From Moringa oleifera (lineage: Eukaryota > Streptophyta > Magnoliopsida > Brassicales > Moringaceae): a stretch of DNA of 64,000 bases. A model generated the notes under the pieces. The model was given only the letters and a program-made list of their open reading frames with translations, was not told the DNA's origin and did not search any database. Below, piece after piece: positions 36,860 through 46,248 of this stretch. The stretch covers positions 6,324,001 through 6,388,000 of the forward strand of contig JAJFZO010000566.1 in the NCBI GenBank assembly GCA_021397835.1. Direction: 5' to 3'. Every line of letters starts with the position of its first letter. Within the stretch, counting starts at the first letter, position 1. A program made the translations under genes and the position numbers.

Positions 36860-39205
36860 ATGACCAAGAACCTAGGTCTTTCCATTGACATTGCTAAAGA
36901 CCGAAAATAGGTGAAAAACAATTTTTTCATCCGAAATACATAGAGTTAAAACTCCTTTTTCTTACTAACCGGCCATGGACCTGCTGCAAAGGCTAGGTTA
37001 TGATTTTTGAGGATAACATTAAAGAAGAGTTAGGATTTGTTAATCCATGCCTTCTATTAGAATATCTGTAGCCAGTTTAAGATTTTTCTTTTGTAGCTCA
37101 TGCACAATTCTTAGCATTGTATGCTGGCTTTTGCCTTCAAACATTGTCCATGGATTGTACAGATCTTTCTATTGTCTTTTCACCAAATTCTTCAAGTTAA
37201 AGGCTAATAAAGATGATAAAAACTCTAAATTCAAATTCATTATTTTACTGACATTAACCCGACGTTTTTCTTTAAAGGCCTTCCATCCAAAAATAAGGGC
37301 TGGGCCAAGAAATACTTCTAGGCCTCTTGATTCAAAATGTACCCACACTTCAACATTTTCACTAAACCATTTAGGAAACTTCATAATAAAAAAGTCAACC
37401 TCGACCTCGCACCAGTCTTTAAGTTCCTTTGTGACCAAAAGGATGTAAATAGTTTTAGAGACTACACTTATAATGATAGGATGATCGTAGTCAGGGCCAG
37501 TATGGCTTGGTATAAGACTTTAAGTTTGGGAAGACCTCTAGGTCAACTGATGAAGTTTCAAGCTTAGATATTAAGGAAGAACTTGGCACACCCCCACTAG
37601 AAAACCCTAAAATCCAAAATTCCAAACTTAAAATCAATCCTACTTCTATTCTTGAAAAAGGTGTCAACCCTGATGAGAGATAGGTAAACGACTTAATTTT
37701 TTCACTAAATCTTACACCCGTAAAGGGTTTTTTCGATTAAGGGCAGGTACTCCTTCCAATCTCTTTACCAACTCTTATCCTCGATAAGGGGGCTCAACCC
37801 AATGAGGCATTAGAGTTTCAAACTCTAAGTCCCTTATTCCCTAGTGTGACTTATAGGACTAATGGCACATTAGGTCTTGGTCTTTTTTTTTTTCTTTAAC
37901 TTTGAGTAAGTTCTTATCCTTGATGCTTATCAATGACTTGATTTCTTATGTTCAATCTTTGTAGAAATGAGGCTCGAGCATATAGTTCTTCAAGTCATTA
38001 AAAAAGAGTTGTAGAAGGCAATGAACATAACTCTGGGTAGGCATGTTCCTAGAGGAACTTTGACCCCTAAAGCTACTACCAGACCTCAACAGAAGGGTTA
38101 GTCCTCTTAAATTACCTTAAAAAGAAAATTGACTAGTGTTGGACCAACAAGTGGTGCTCCCATTAAGAAAAAAAAGGAAAGTGGTGGTTGTAACCTCCCC
38201 AACCACCAGGGAGAGGGTTGGAGAGAAAGGAAGCCATCCAAGAAACTAGGTTTGATGGATGCCCTGAAAATGTCATTGGGTAAACTACTGCCTTTCCCTT
38301 TGAAGGAGAAATTCCTCCTATAGTGGAATATCCTTGTCAAAGGCTCCATAGACCAATCCAACCTAGTCTAAGAGGTGTTGATAAAATTGGTTCTTTTCAA
38401 CGACATAAGGCAGCTAAAGGGGGAGAACAACAATGTCTTCCTTGATTGAACATGCTCTGTTTCAGAAAGGTAAATATTTGCTTCTTTTACTTTGTCTTTT
38501 TTTTTTTGGGGAAATAACCAAAGATTCTTTTACTAGGATTTTTTTTATTAGGATTTTCTTTTTATTTGCCCAAGGGATGGTTATACTCGTCAACAAGTAC
38601 AACCACACTAGTGTGGCCTTCAGCATTTCATTAAAGAGGTCGAATTCGCTAATGAATCTACTATTGATGCCATCAATAAGATCCACACCTGTGCTATTGA
38701 AACTGAGAGAATAAAGAGTCTCATCATGAAGGTTGAAATAAAGAAAGATGAATAGAAGTTACGACTAGCCTAGGTGAAAATCAACGTTGAGGCCACAATA
38801 AGCCATGTAAAAAATGAGTTTATGTTGTAGCACTTAGAAGAGATGATGGAAGGTCGAGAGCAAGCTCGATCTCATGATGTAGATTAATTTTGGATGACAG
38901 AAGTGTACAAAGCCAAGATCGAAGAGTAGGCCTCCAAGTTCTTCTAGCCTATCAAGATAAGATAGGAGATCTAAGGTCAATATCCCAACCTGGATCTATC
39001 ATGGTTGCAAGTGCCTCCTCCAACCGAAGCATCATTCGTGCTTTCTGAAGATTTAAAGTTCTCCCTTGAAGATCTTGAGGAAGTAGTCAAGAGGCCTACT
39101 AAAGAGGGGACATCGGGTGCAACTTCTAAAAATAAACCTCTAGTTGCATCATGGGCTTTTGATATGTTTGAGATCACTGCCCAACTTGGACCTTTACCTT
39201 TGTAA
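36860..39205 (+). pseudogene. Antisense extra ORF B (Transposase_28-like), paralogue of ORF A
   Basis: It starts with MTKNLGLSIDIAKD-like residues at 36860 and keeps the order seen in copy A: the family core near 37040-37250 (degraded), FKFLCDQKDVNSFRDYTYND (about 37415), a low-complexity link, a coiled-coil segment (38690-38830) and an open tail ending AEITAQLG-like/LPL at 39205. The longest open piece in this region is about 130 codons. It is on the opposite strand to the retrotransposon genes, as expected for the antisense ORF of Tat elements. It is not functional as it stands. Confidence 0.7.
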
Positions 39206-39830
39206 TTTTACTTTGTTTTTGTTTCTTTTTTTTTTCCCTTATGATGTATAAATTATTTCTTTAATGAAATTTTTATTTTCAACTAAAATTCATGTCATAC
39301 TTAAAAGCATTTAAGAAGATGATCACTACCTTAAGAACTTTAAGGAGTACTTTGAATTGATTATGGATGAAAAAGAGCTGATGAGGCTGGATTGCACTTG
39401 AAGTGAATTTAACCTCAAATTTGCACAAGTCAGTGATCGTAATGTTAACACCTAGACTGATGTGAGCAAATTAACTTCAAATTTCTTAAGGCATTAACCC
39501 TGATTTTTTCTGGGTTAAAAATCTCAAAGTAGATAGCCTAAAGGATTTGAATTGAACATAGTCATTTTGCTATGTAATGTGGGCCCTATCTTTAAACCGA
39601 TGAATTTGCTCGAAGTGATACCTAATGTGCTTTACAGAAACCTCGATGGATTAAGTCCTAATGAGTCATAGAGAATAATAGTACTAATGAAGATTCTCGA
39701 CCTCGTGCTGAATAAAAAGTCAAGACATATGGTCTACTAGAGGAGCTATAGTATCCCTATATGAATGCGAAACAAATTAATAAAGAGATGAAGTCTTAGG
39801 AGAAAAATTAAATATCAACACCCTTCATCG
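39206..39830. other. Trailing internal region of the truncated Tat unit
   Basis: Homologous to 27925-28640 after ORF A; homology stops near 39810-39830. Beyond that the sequence belongs to something different, so the second Tat unit is truncated here and lacks minisatellite, integrase and gag. Confidence 0.65.
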
Positions 39831-40083
39831 AAAGCTTGGGGATTTCGATACACTTATTGTCTTTAGTTTTCCTCCAGGTTGCACATGACGTTGTTTATTT
39901 CCCATATATGTTCTCTTAGTAAGGTAATTTACGTTGCCTTTGCTGGGGTGCCAAGTCCTTTTTCTAGTGAGAGAGGGTGTTTGTCGGCATGTTATCCAAC
40001 ATTGGAGGTAACTGCCTGTGAATTAAACTACAAAGTGGAAAAAGCTTCACAACTTTTTGACCGTTTCCCACAAACGACGCCAA
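39831..40083 (-). mobile_element. 5' internal end of another gypsy element, with primer binding site
   Basis: On the minus strand TGGCGTCGTTTGTGGGAAAC at 40082-40063 is one or two changes from the TGGCGCCGTCTGTGGGAA primer site well known from other gypsy (Tat/Retand-like) elements. It differs from the TGGTGACTC site at 35041. About 230 bp of internal sequence remains before the junction with the ORF B unit. The frame at 39879-40112 (+) has no recognised domain. Confidence 0.55.
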
Positions 40084-40303
40084 TGTTGTGTTTATCTCTA
40101 ACGAGAAGTTGAGTCCTTTCTTTTTGCTCGTTTTCTTCTTGATTCCAAAAATTTCCCCTTCAAGAAGTCCTTTTTCTTCTTTTATATGTGTTGACTTACC
40201 TACGCCTTACTCGAGATTAGCGTTTCTAGCATTCTTGTGATCTCTTGCAATCTCTCTGGCCATTCTTTTGACATGTCGAAGTACAGTTACTTCTTGGTAA
40301 CAC
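40084..40303 (-). repeat. LTR D, partial (outer end uncertain)
   Basis: The sequence starting TGTTGTGTTTATCTC directly beside the primer site is the expected LTR inner end. A CA dinucleotide near 40303 could be the outer end, giving only about 220 bp, or the LTR may be truncated. It has no evident similarity to LTRs A-C. Confidence 0.35.
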
Positions 40304-40539
40304 CCGAGTTAATTAGCTGTGGCTAGATAATTTGGATTTAGTCATTAGGCCAAGCCCACAATGGGGTTTGAGCTTGATGAGCAACAACTATATATTTTCA
40401 AATTCTTAAAAAAACTAATACTCATAAATCAACTACTTAAAGCAAATAACACATAAATTTTGGAACCCATTTTATGAATTTCTCTCAACAAAACTGTTAA
40501 ATGTAATTAAGGCTCTTTTAATTTACAGTATTAGGACCC

Positions 40540-41160
40540 CTAATCATCAATTATGTAATATGGCATACATAAGTTGAATTTTTTTTTATATTTATATTAA
40601 AATATAAGATAAAAATCTCATAAAATTTTTTAAAATTATCAATCAAATTTTCATATTTAAAAAGTAATAAATTAAATTCTAATATATTAATTTCAATTAA
40701 ATTAAATTTTATTAAAAAATTAAAAATTAAAGTATTCAAATTAAACATTTTTTAAAATTAATTTTAATTTAAAATTTCTTATATATGTAAAAAAAATATT
40801 GAAGTTATTATCACAAAAAATTTCAAAAATTTTATTATAAAAAATTTATTTTTTAAAATTTATACTATCAAAATTTAAAAAATAAATATCATATAAAAAT
40901 TATTTAAATTTAAAAAATAAAATCAAAATATAATGAAAAATTAATTTTAATAATTGTTGATTTATTTTATTAATAAAATATTTTTAATTTTTTATAATAA
41001 TTTACAAAAAATCTAATGTAAATTAAATCAATAAATCAAAATTTAATTTATTATTTTTTAAATAGAAAAAATTAATTAATAACAGAAGATAAAAATTAAT
41101 ATTTTATATAATTTTTTAAATATATTTTTTCAAAATAAAAAAATTAGAAACATATTTATA
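40540..41160 (+). repeat. AT-rich block containing dispersed repeat copy 3
   Basis: Extremely AT-rich. The part 40870-41050 resembles 1365-1520 in the same orientation. The short minus-strand frame 40551-40748 is an Asn/Ile/Leu-rich by-product of composition. No gene. Confidence 0.4.
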
Positions 41161-42060
41161 ACATAAAAAAGTAAATTATTTTGTAATTCACACGTGTGGC
41201 ATCCACATCAACCCTAAATGGGTGTGCCAATGAGCCACATATCATAATGTCGGTAAATGGTGGACCCACATCCATTACCTTTTAGATAAAGTTAGTAACC
41301 ATTAGATACATGGAAGCATGTGTATTTAAGGTTTCAAAATTTTATACTTTGATGATGCTTAAAATTATCAATTTTTTTTTAAAAATTAAAATATTACTTT
41401 AATTCTAATTACAAAATTTCTAAGTAATTTATAAAAGTTAAAAAAAATAAATTTTAATATCATTATTGATATTATCTATTGTTAGAATCAAAAATAGGTG
41501 AATAACTTTACATCAGTTGTTTACAGTTTTTTATAATTATAAGTGAAAATACATACTTTTAATTGATTTATTTTTATTTATGCATTTTATATATTAATTT
41601 AAACATAAAAATCTTTAAAATCATGATTTAATTATTATTTTTGATTGGTTAATCTAAGCTTTTTGGCCCTATTGTTTTATCTTGCTCAAATAGAAAAAAA
41701 TATTCGAAGAACATATCATAAGACCGCTTCAAAAGTATGAACAATGTGATCAAATTGTAAAAGGCAAGAAAAGGGTCCAAGCTATTTGCAGGCATCTCAT
41801 TCTCCATTTGTGCAAACTCTCTTGGAAGAGGGCGAAGAGATCTGAACCCGACGTGGACCGGACCCAAACCCACCAACCTGGCGGCACTAGACTGCAGTCA
41901 ATGACCGGTCCCTCATAAAAACCCAAATCATTTGCAAATGGACGTCACCTGTCAATTTCTGACCCAATCAGAGCCGTCGGTTTTGCGTGCACCAAAACCG
42001 AACCCCACACTCACACGCGTTCTGCTGTATCGCGCGGCGCGAATCCGCATAGTGCCCAAA
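41161..42060. other. Upstream region of the kinase gene
   Basis: Composition shifts from AT-rich to moderate GC at about 41640 on approaching the gene. A minus-strand frame at 41649-41876 (75 codons, starting MVGLGPVHVGFRSLRPLP) lies about 540 bp from the kinase start. I do not recognise it and cannot tell whether it is a first exon or chance. Confidence 0.4.
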
Positions 42061-42068
42061 GAATATGC

Positions 42069-42074
42069 CACGTG
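42069..42074. promoter_or_regulatory. G-box (CACGTG) in the kinase promoter
   Basis: The palindromic core sits in the context GCCACGTGTAC, which also matches an ABA-response element core. It lies about 80 bp upstream of the TATA box, a typical plant promoter position. bZIP or bHLH binding is inferred from the motif alone. Confidence 0.55.
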
Positions 42075-42148
42075 TACACGCCACCCATCCTTTTCATGCT
42101 AACGCTGGTGTGCTTATCAATCCCCTTGCTCACTAACCCTAGTCGAAG

Positions 42149-42158
42149 CTATATATAC
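42149..42158 (+). promoter_or_regulatory. TATA box of the kinase gene
   Basis: CTATATATAC matches the plant TATA consensus and lies 257-266 bp before the start codon. The predicted transcription start is about 30 bp downstream, near 42185, leaving a 5' leader of about 230 bases before any splicing. Confidence 0.7.
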
Positions 42159-42270
42159 CCTCGTCTGTCTCTTACGTTTGTCTCCCTGCCAAAACAAAGC
42201 TCGTTGTCTCCAAACCTGAGAAGAGAGATAGAGAGAGAAAAGAAACACTCAGATTTTCAAGAAAAGCAAG

Positions 42271-42304
42271 CAAGAAAGAAAGAAAGAAAGAAAGCAAGAA
42301 AGAG
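42271..42304 (+). repeat. AAAG microsatellite in the 5' leader
   Basis: Five to six AAAG units with one interruption follow a GAGAGATAGAGAGAG stretch. GA/CT-rich leaders are common in plant housekeeping genes. This is a likely polymorphic site. Confidence 0.85.
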
Positions 42305-42306
42305 GA

Positions 42307-42412
42307 GTAATTGAAGGATAACAGGATTAGGGTTTTCTTTTCTTTGCTTTTGCTGTTAATTCTTGAAGGTGTTTCCTTTCTTCATATGCATGCTTTTAGT
42401 TTCTTGCACCAG
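42307..42412 (+). other. Possible 5'-UTR intron (106 nt)
   Basis: GTAATT at 42307 and a pyrimidine-rich tract ending TTCTTGCACCAG at 42412 could be a donor and acceptor. The acceptor lies two bases before the start codon. The interval is markedly T-rich compared with the purine-rich leader upstream, as plant introns are. Splicing would remove both upstream ATGs. The donor's exon side (GGA) is weak, so this remains a hypothesis. Confidence 0.35.
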
Positions 42413-42439
42413 CAATGGCGGAGCGGAGATTCAAGATAG
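42386..42439 (+). CDS. Upstream ORF 1 overlapping the kinase start
   Basis: ATG at 42386 opens a 17-codon frame ([17 protein letters not shown]) ending at the TAG 42437-42439, out of frame with the main ATG at 42415. If retained in the mRNA it would force leaky scanning. It may be absent from mRNA if the candidate leader intron is spliced. There is no evidence that a peptide is made. Confidence 0.35.
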   Translation: MHAFSFLHQQWRSGDSR

Positions 42440-42458
42440 GGTATGCGCTTTTGCCTAA
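42390..42458 (+). CDS. Upstream ORF 2 overlapping the kinase start
   Basis: A second upstream ATG at 42390, in the remaining frame, opens 22 codons ending at TAA 42456-42458, again overlapping the main start. Same caveats as upstream ORF 1. Confidence 0.3.
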   Translation: MLLVSCTSNGGAEIQDRVCAFA

Positions 42459-43509
42459 GAAGCAGCAGAGCTTCATACGAGAATCGTTGGTAAGTCTTTC
42501 AAGGTCTCGGGGCATCGATTTGGTGAGAATCGATACAGAGCGCCCGCTGGGGGAGCAGGGTCCTTTCGATTGCGTCCTACACAAACTCTACGGCGACGAC
42601 TGGAAGCGCCAACTCGTCGAGTTCGAGATAAATAATCCGAATGCTGTAGTTATCGACTCTCCTGACGCTATCGCGCGCCTCCACAACCGGATTTCGATGC
42701 TCCAGGTGGTTTCCGAACTCAAGATCGACAGCGAGACCGAGAGCTTCGGGATTCCTAAGCAGATTGTAATCTACGACAAGGAGACGCTCTTCGACCGCCA
42801 GGCCTGGGAGTTCCTCAAGTTCCCTGTCATAGCGAAGCCCCTGGTGGCAGATGGCAGCGCCAAGTCGCACAAGATGGCTTTGGTTTTCAACCACGACGGC
42901 CTGAACAAGCTCAAGCCGCCCATAGTATTGCAGGAGTTTGTGAACCACGGTGGGGTTATCTTCAAGATATATGTGGTTGGGGAGTATGTGAAATGCGTCA
43001 AGAGAAAGTCCCTGCCCGATGTCTCTGAAGAAAAATTGGATAGCTTGGAGGGTTCCTTATCATTCTCCCAGGTCTCCAATCTGGCCACTCATGAGAAGAC
43101 TGATGAGAAGTACTACAAGATGATGCATTTGGAGGACACAGAACTGCCTCCTCAAAGCTTCATTACGGATATAGCCAGGGGCTTGAGGCGAGCAATTAGG
43201 TTGAATTTGTTTAATTTTGATGTCATAAGGGATACGAGGATTGGGAACCGGTACCTGGTTATTGACATTAACTATTTTCCTGGGTATGCTAAAATGCCAT
43301 CTTATGAGACTGTTTTGACTGATTTTTTCTGGGATGTGGTGCATAGGAAAGAGACTGAGGTGAGAAGGAGGTTGGGTGAGGGTAGCAGTGTGGAGAAGTC
43401 AGGTTTAGATATGAGACAGGTGCTTAGCTTTGACGGAGAAGTGAGAAAAATGGTGCCCAATACTTGCTGCAGTGAAGGGAAAGACCAGGAAAGCCGGATT
43501 CAACCTTGA
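42415..43509 (+). CDS. ITPK1: Inositol-tetrakisphosphate 1-kinase (ITPK1-type)
   Basis: The 364-residue protein is read without a break in one exon. It has the N-terminal ITPK fold start ([15 protein letters not shown], residues 6-20), [12 protein letters not shown] (52-63), and the ATP-grasp block [20 protein letters not shown] (136-155) with [10 protein letters not shown] (171-180). [20 protein letters not shown] (255-274) and [14 protein letters not shown] (284-297) follow; Asp284 and Asn286 are in the position of metal ligands. Family enzymes are cytosolic or nuclear. They phosphorylate inositol tris/tetrakisphosphates on the way to phytate, and plant ITPK1 also makes 5-InsP7, linking it to phosphate sensing. 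A single-exon coding region fits plant ITPK1. The tail after about residue 312 is some 50 residues, longer than in Arabidopsis ITPK1 (about 319 residues) as I recall it. The ATG at 42415 aligns with the family N-terminus. Coding GC and codon use differ sharply from the surroundings. Confidence 0.95.
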   Translation: MAERRFKIGYALLPKKQQSFIRESLVSLSRSRGIDLVRIDTERPLGEQGPFDCVLHKLYGDDWKRQLVEFEINNPNAVVIDSPDAIARLHNRISMLQVVSELKIDSETESFGIPKQIVIYDKETLFDRQAWEFLKFPVIAKPLVADGSAKSHKMALVFNHDGLNKLKPPIVLQEFVNHGGVIFKIYVVGEYVKCVKRKSLPDVSEEKLDSLEGSLSFSQVSNLATHEKTDEKYYKMMHLEDTELPPQSFITDIARGLRRAIRLNLFNFDVIRDTRIGNRYLVIDINYFPGYAKMPSYETVLTDFFWDVVHRKETEVRRRLGEGSSVEKSGLDMRQVLSFDGEVRKMVPNTCCSEGKDQESRIQP

Positions 43510-44028
43510 CAGAGTGTAGGAAATAGCTGTGGACACTTGCACGACTTGTTTTGTTCATTAGTTGGTTGGCTTTAAACCTCAAAGTTGGGTAAAGCAATGG
43601 GAATACCGAAGGGAGTTGCCTGTTTCCTTTCTTAGGTAGATGTTGGTACCGTGGTGAAATAAGCAGGTCGTTTCTGGGATTTAGTTTTAGCCTCTTGACA
43701 ACATTACATGGTGGTCACTGTTGATTGTATATTCTGGCCACCTTTGCCCTGGAGATAGGTATATCAAATACTTTTAAGTTTAGGAAATTCAAATTGTACT
43801 TTGAGGCTTAACTGCTTTCTTGATTGGAAGTTGCTATAGCTTTTCACCTTTAGAAACTTTAACAAACAGAACTTAACTCTGTCAATGAGAATTTTACTAT
43901 GGTTTCTTGCTTTCTGTGGAGATGACTGAATATATGAGTTTCATTATGTGATTGAACTACTGATGTCATTGAGATATTTTCATGTGGCTGGATTTGGGTT
44001 GGATTTGATGTTGCTGAAGCCGTTAATC
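43510..44028 (+). other. 3' untranslated and downstream region of the kinase gene
   Basis: Moderate-GC, T-rich DNA like a plant 3' UTR follows the TGA. I see no unambiguous AATAAA in the first 300 bases; near-upstream elements such as GAAATAAG at about 43657 could serve. The transcript end cannot be fixed from sequence. Confidence 0.45.
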
Positions 44029-44053
44029 AAAAAAAAAAAAAAAAAAGCTTATG

Positions 44054-44088
<35 letters not shown>
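44029..44088. repeat. A-run followed by (TA)n microsatellite
   Basis: An A-run of about 18 bases (around 44029-44046) is followed by GCTTATGT and an alternating TA tract to about 44088. It borders the first unit of the tandem duplication. Confidence 0.9.
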
Positions 44089-44089
<1 letters not shown>

Positions 44090-44690
44090 TTTGGGCTCCT
44101 ATGTTTATGTCTGATGTAGGCTAGTTTATTTTGGCATTCACAGAAATCTTTGAATTTGTGATACTTTGAATGTTGATGTGGTTGTTAATTTCATGCATGG
44201 AATCTGAAAGTCGGTAACCTTTCTGGGACAAAAACTTCAAGCTCTGTATTTTCACTTTTCTTTGGACTAATGAATGCCAATACATTTTCTATACACTTTA
44301 TGCAGATGTGGTTTTCTAGGTTCTTCATAACATGTTTTTAAATGGCAAGTTCCATGATCTTATTCTCCATTTAAGACTCTATTCTCTTTTGGTTGATTGC
44401 TTCAACTTCAGTTCATTGTAATGCAAATTTTTGTTGGTCCTATGTAGTATTCTTGAAAGATCTACGGTTGCATGGATTTGAGGATTCCTTGTGGAAGGAT
44501 GTCTAATTGATGCACAAATTATTCCTTGAATTTGTTTAACAATAAATAGAGGAGGCTTCCCCCACCCCTCTTTTTCTTTTCTTGGAACATTATGCGAAAC
44601 TATCTGGATTCTAGATGATCTGCCAATTACTCATTCCTGGAGATGGCTTGGTTTCCATGAATGTGTATGGACATTGTGTAGTAAATTGAA
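44086..44690 (+). repeat. Tandem duplication, unit 1 (~600 bp)
   Basis: Unit 1 begins with ATGCTTTGGGCTCCTATG and ends near GACATTGTGTAGTAAATTG. It matches unit 2 (44704-45294) collinearly at an offset of about 600-618 bp with few differences. Neither unit contains a recognisable gene. The frame 44756-44986 (-) inside unit 2 is not preserved as coding. Confidence 0.92.
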
Positions 44691-44703
44691 AAAAATGATA
44701 TAT

Positions 44704-45294
44704 ATGCTTTTGGTTCCTATGTTTATGTCTGATGTAGGCCAGTTTATTTTGGTATTCACAGAAATCTTTGAATTTGTGATACTTTGAATGTTGATGTGGT
44801 TGTTAATTTCATACGTGGAATCTGATAGCTGGTAACCTTTCTGGGAAAAATGCTTCTAGCTCTGTATTTTTGCTTTTCTTTAGACTTATGAATGCCATAA
44901 ATTTTTATACACTTTCTGCAAATGTGGTTTTCTAGGTTCTTCATGACATGTTTGTAAATGGCAAGTTCCATGATCTCATTAGCCATTTAAGACACTATTC
45001 TCTTTTGGTTGATTGCCTCAACTTCAATTCATTGTAATGCAAACTTTTGTTTGGTCCTATGTAGTGTTCTTGAAAGGACTATGGTTGCATGGATTTGAGG
45101 ATTCCTTGTGGAAGTATGTGTAATTGATGCCTTAAATTTGTTTAAGAATAAATACAGGAGGCTTCCCCCACCCTTCTTATTCTTTTCTTGGAAAATTATG
45201 CCCAACTATCTGGATTCTAGATGATCTGCCTATTAATCATTCCTGGAGATGGCTTGGTTTCGATGAATGTGTATGGACATTGTGTAGCAAATTG
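44704..45294 (+). repeat. Tandem duplication, unit 2
   Basis: Direct copy of 44086-44690, with small deletions (for example around TTGATGCCTTAAATTTG) and scattered substitutions. High identity suggests a duplication younger than the surrounding retrotransposon relics. Confidence 0.92.
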
Positions 45295-46022
45295 GCTCAA
45301 GCATTATACACCAGTGGGGTATGTGTAACTATTGCTGTTGCATTTCATTGGCAATTGGCCAAAATGGAGCCAAGAGCGTTTACCATCTTTGGTGTTCTAA
45401 ATGTTGGATGTTACTGCATTTTTGTAGGTTAATGTAGAATTATGCTCTCATGTCCACAATTCCCAATTCTTAGGGATTCACCAAGTTGAATAGTGAGATT
45501 TTGATCATGTTGTATTGTTAGGTTTGAGAGGAATGTTTTGGTTGTCTAATTCTCACAGAAGGAATCTTTTGGTTTGTGACGTATACTCTTGCATGAGTAC
45601 CAGATCCTGGTGCTCAAAAATGGCTCAGACACGTGTCTAGCTTATGCAGCGGCATTTGTATCATTTTACTTGTGTATTATGTCTGGATATCAAGTTTTTA
45701 TTAGGATGTGTGCTTATGTTATCTTTTTTTTTTTAATTGAAAAATGTTCTGAATTTCGACATTTTATCTTTAGGCTAATGGTTCTTTTTTCCCTTTCAAT
45801 TGTTTATTTGCCAAATGATTGGCAAGCCTAAATCCTCTAGTTCCTTGTCCTGTGACCTTTGGCTTGATAGGCAATGAGCATAGTTGGGCATGTCACTTTG
45901 TTGTGTTATTCCTTTGTTTTCTTTTTTCTTCTTCTTCCTCCTTTTCATGCAAAGTAAATGTAGAATGTTCTTGCATTTTACTTTTGAAGGATAAATGCCA
46001 TAGTTTCAGCTGATTAAGAGAT
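45295..46022. other. Moderate-GC intergenic DNA
   Basis: No recognisable domain. Frames at 45589-45831 and 45819-46013 (+) are hydrophobic and T-rich by composition and do not look coding. It could be untranslated or intronic sequence of a longer transcript. Confidence 0.45.
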
Positions 46023-46248
46023 CAAATCATGTAAACTCCCACAGGGTTGCTTCAGTGTCCTAGATGGACTGGTTAGGCACAAGAGTCTTGAGTTTGATTC
46101 TTCACTGGGGCTGTTAAGCCTTGTGTTTTTCCTGGAGTTTGTAATATTGTGTCCCCGAGCTTACCATCTAGGGCTGCGTACGTGAAGTGGCCTGCTGTGG
46201 ATAGGTTTCTGGTATCAACAAGAAAAAAAGAAAAAAAGAAAAAGAGAT
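46023..46248 (+). mobile_element. tRNA-derived SINE-like element
   Basis: A tRNA-like head carries a box A-like TAGATGGACTGG (46061-46072). A box B GTTTGATTC (46092-46100) fits GWTYRANNC about 20 bases later. A non-tRNA body (CCCCGAGCTTACC, CTGCTGTGGATAGG) follows, then an A-rich tail with AAAAAAAG repeats (46221-46241). AAGAGAT occurs both before the element (46016-46022) and after its tail (46242-46248), a possible target-site duplication. No acceptor-stem pairing was seen, so it is not a tRNA gene. Confidence 0.6.

Noticed and set aside
42396..43344. Four minus-strand frames of 62-123 codons inside the kinase gene
   Set aside because: They are antisense shadows of a strongly coding, GC-richer gene and show no domain of their own.
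46023..46248. tRNA gene
   Set aside because: Box A/B-like motifs occur, but no acceptor or anticodon stem could be formed and an A-rich tail follows; a SINE fits better.
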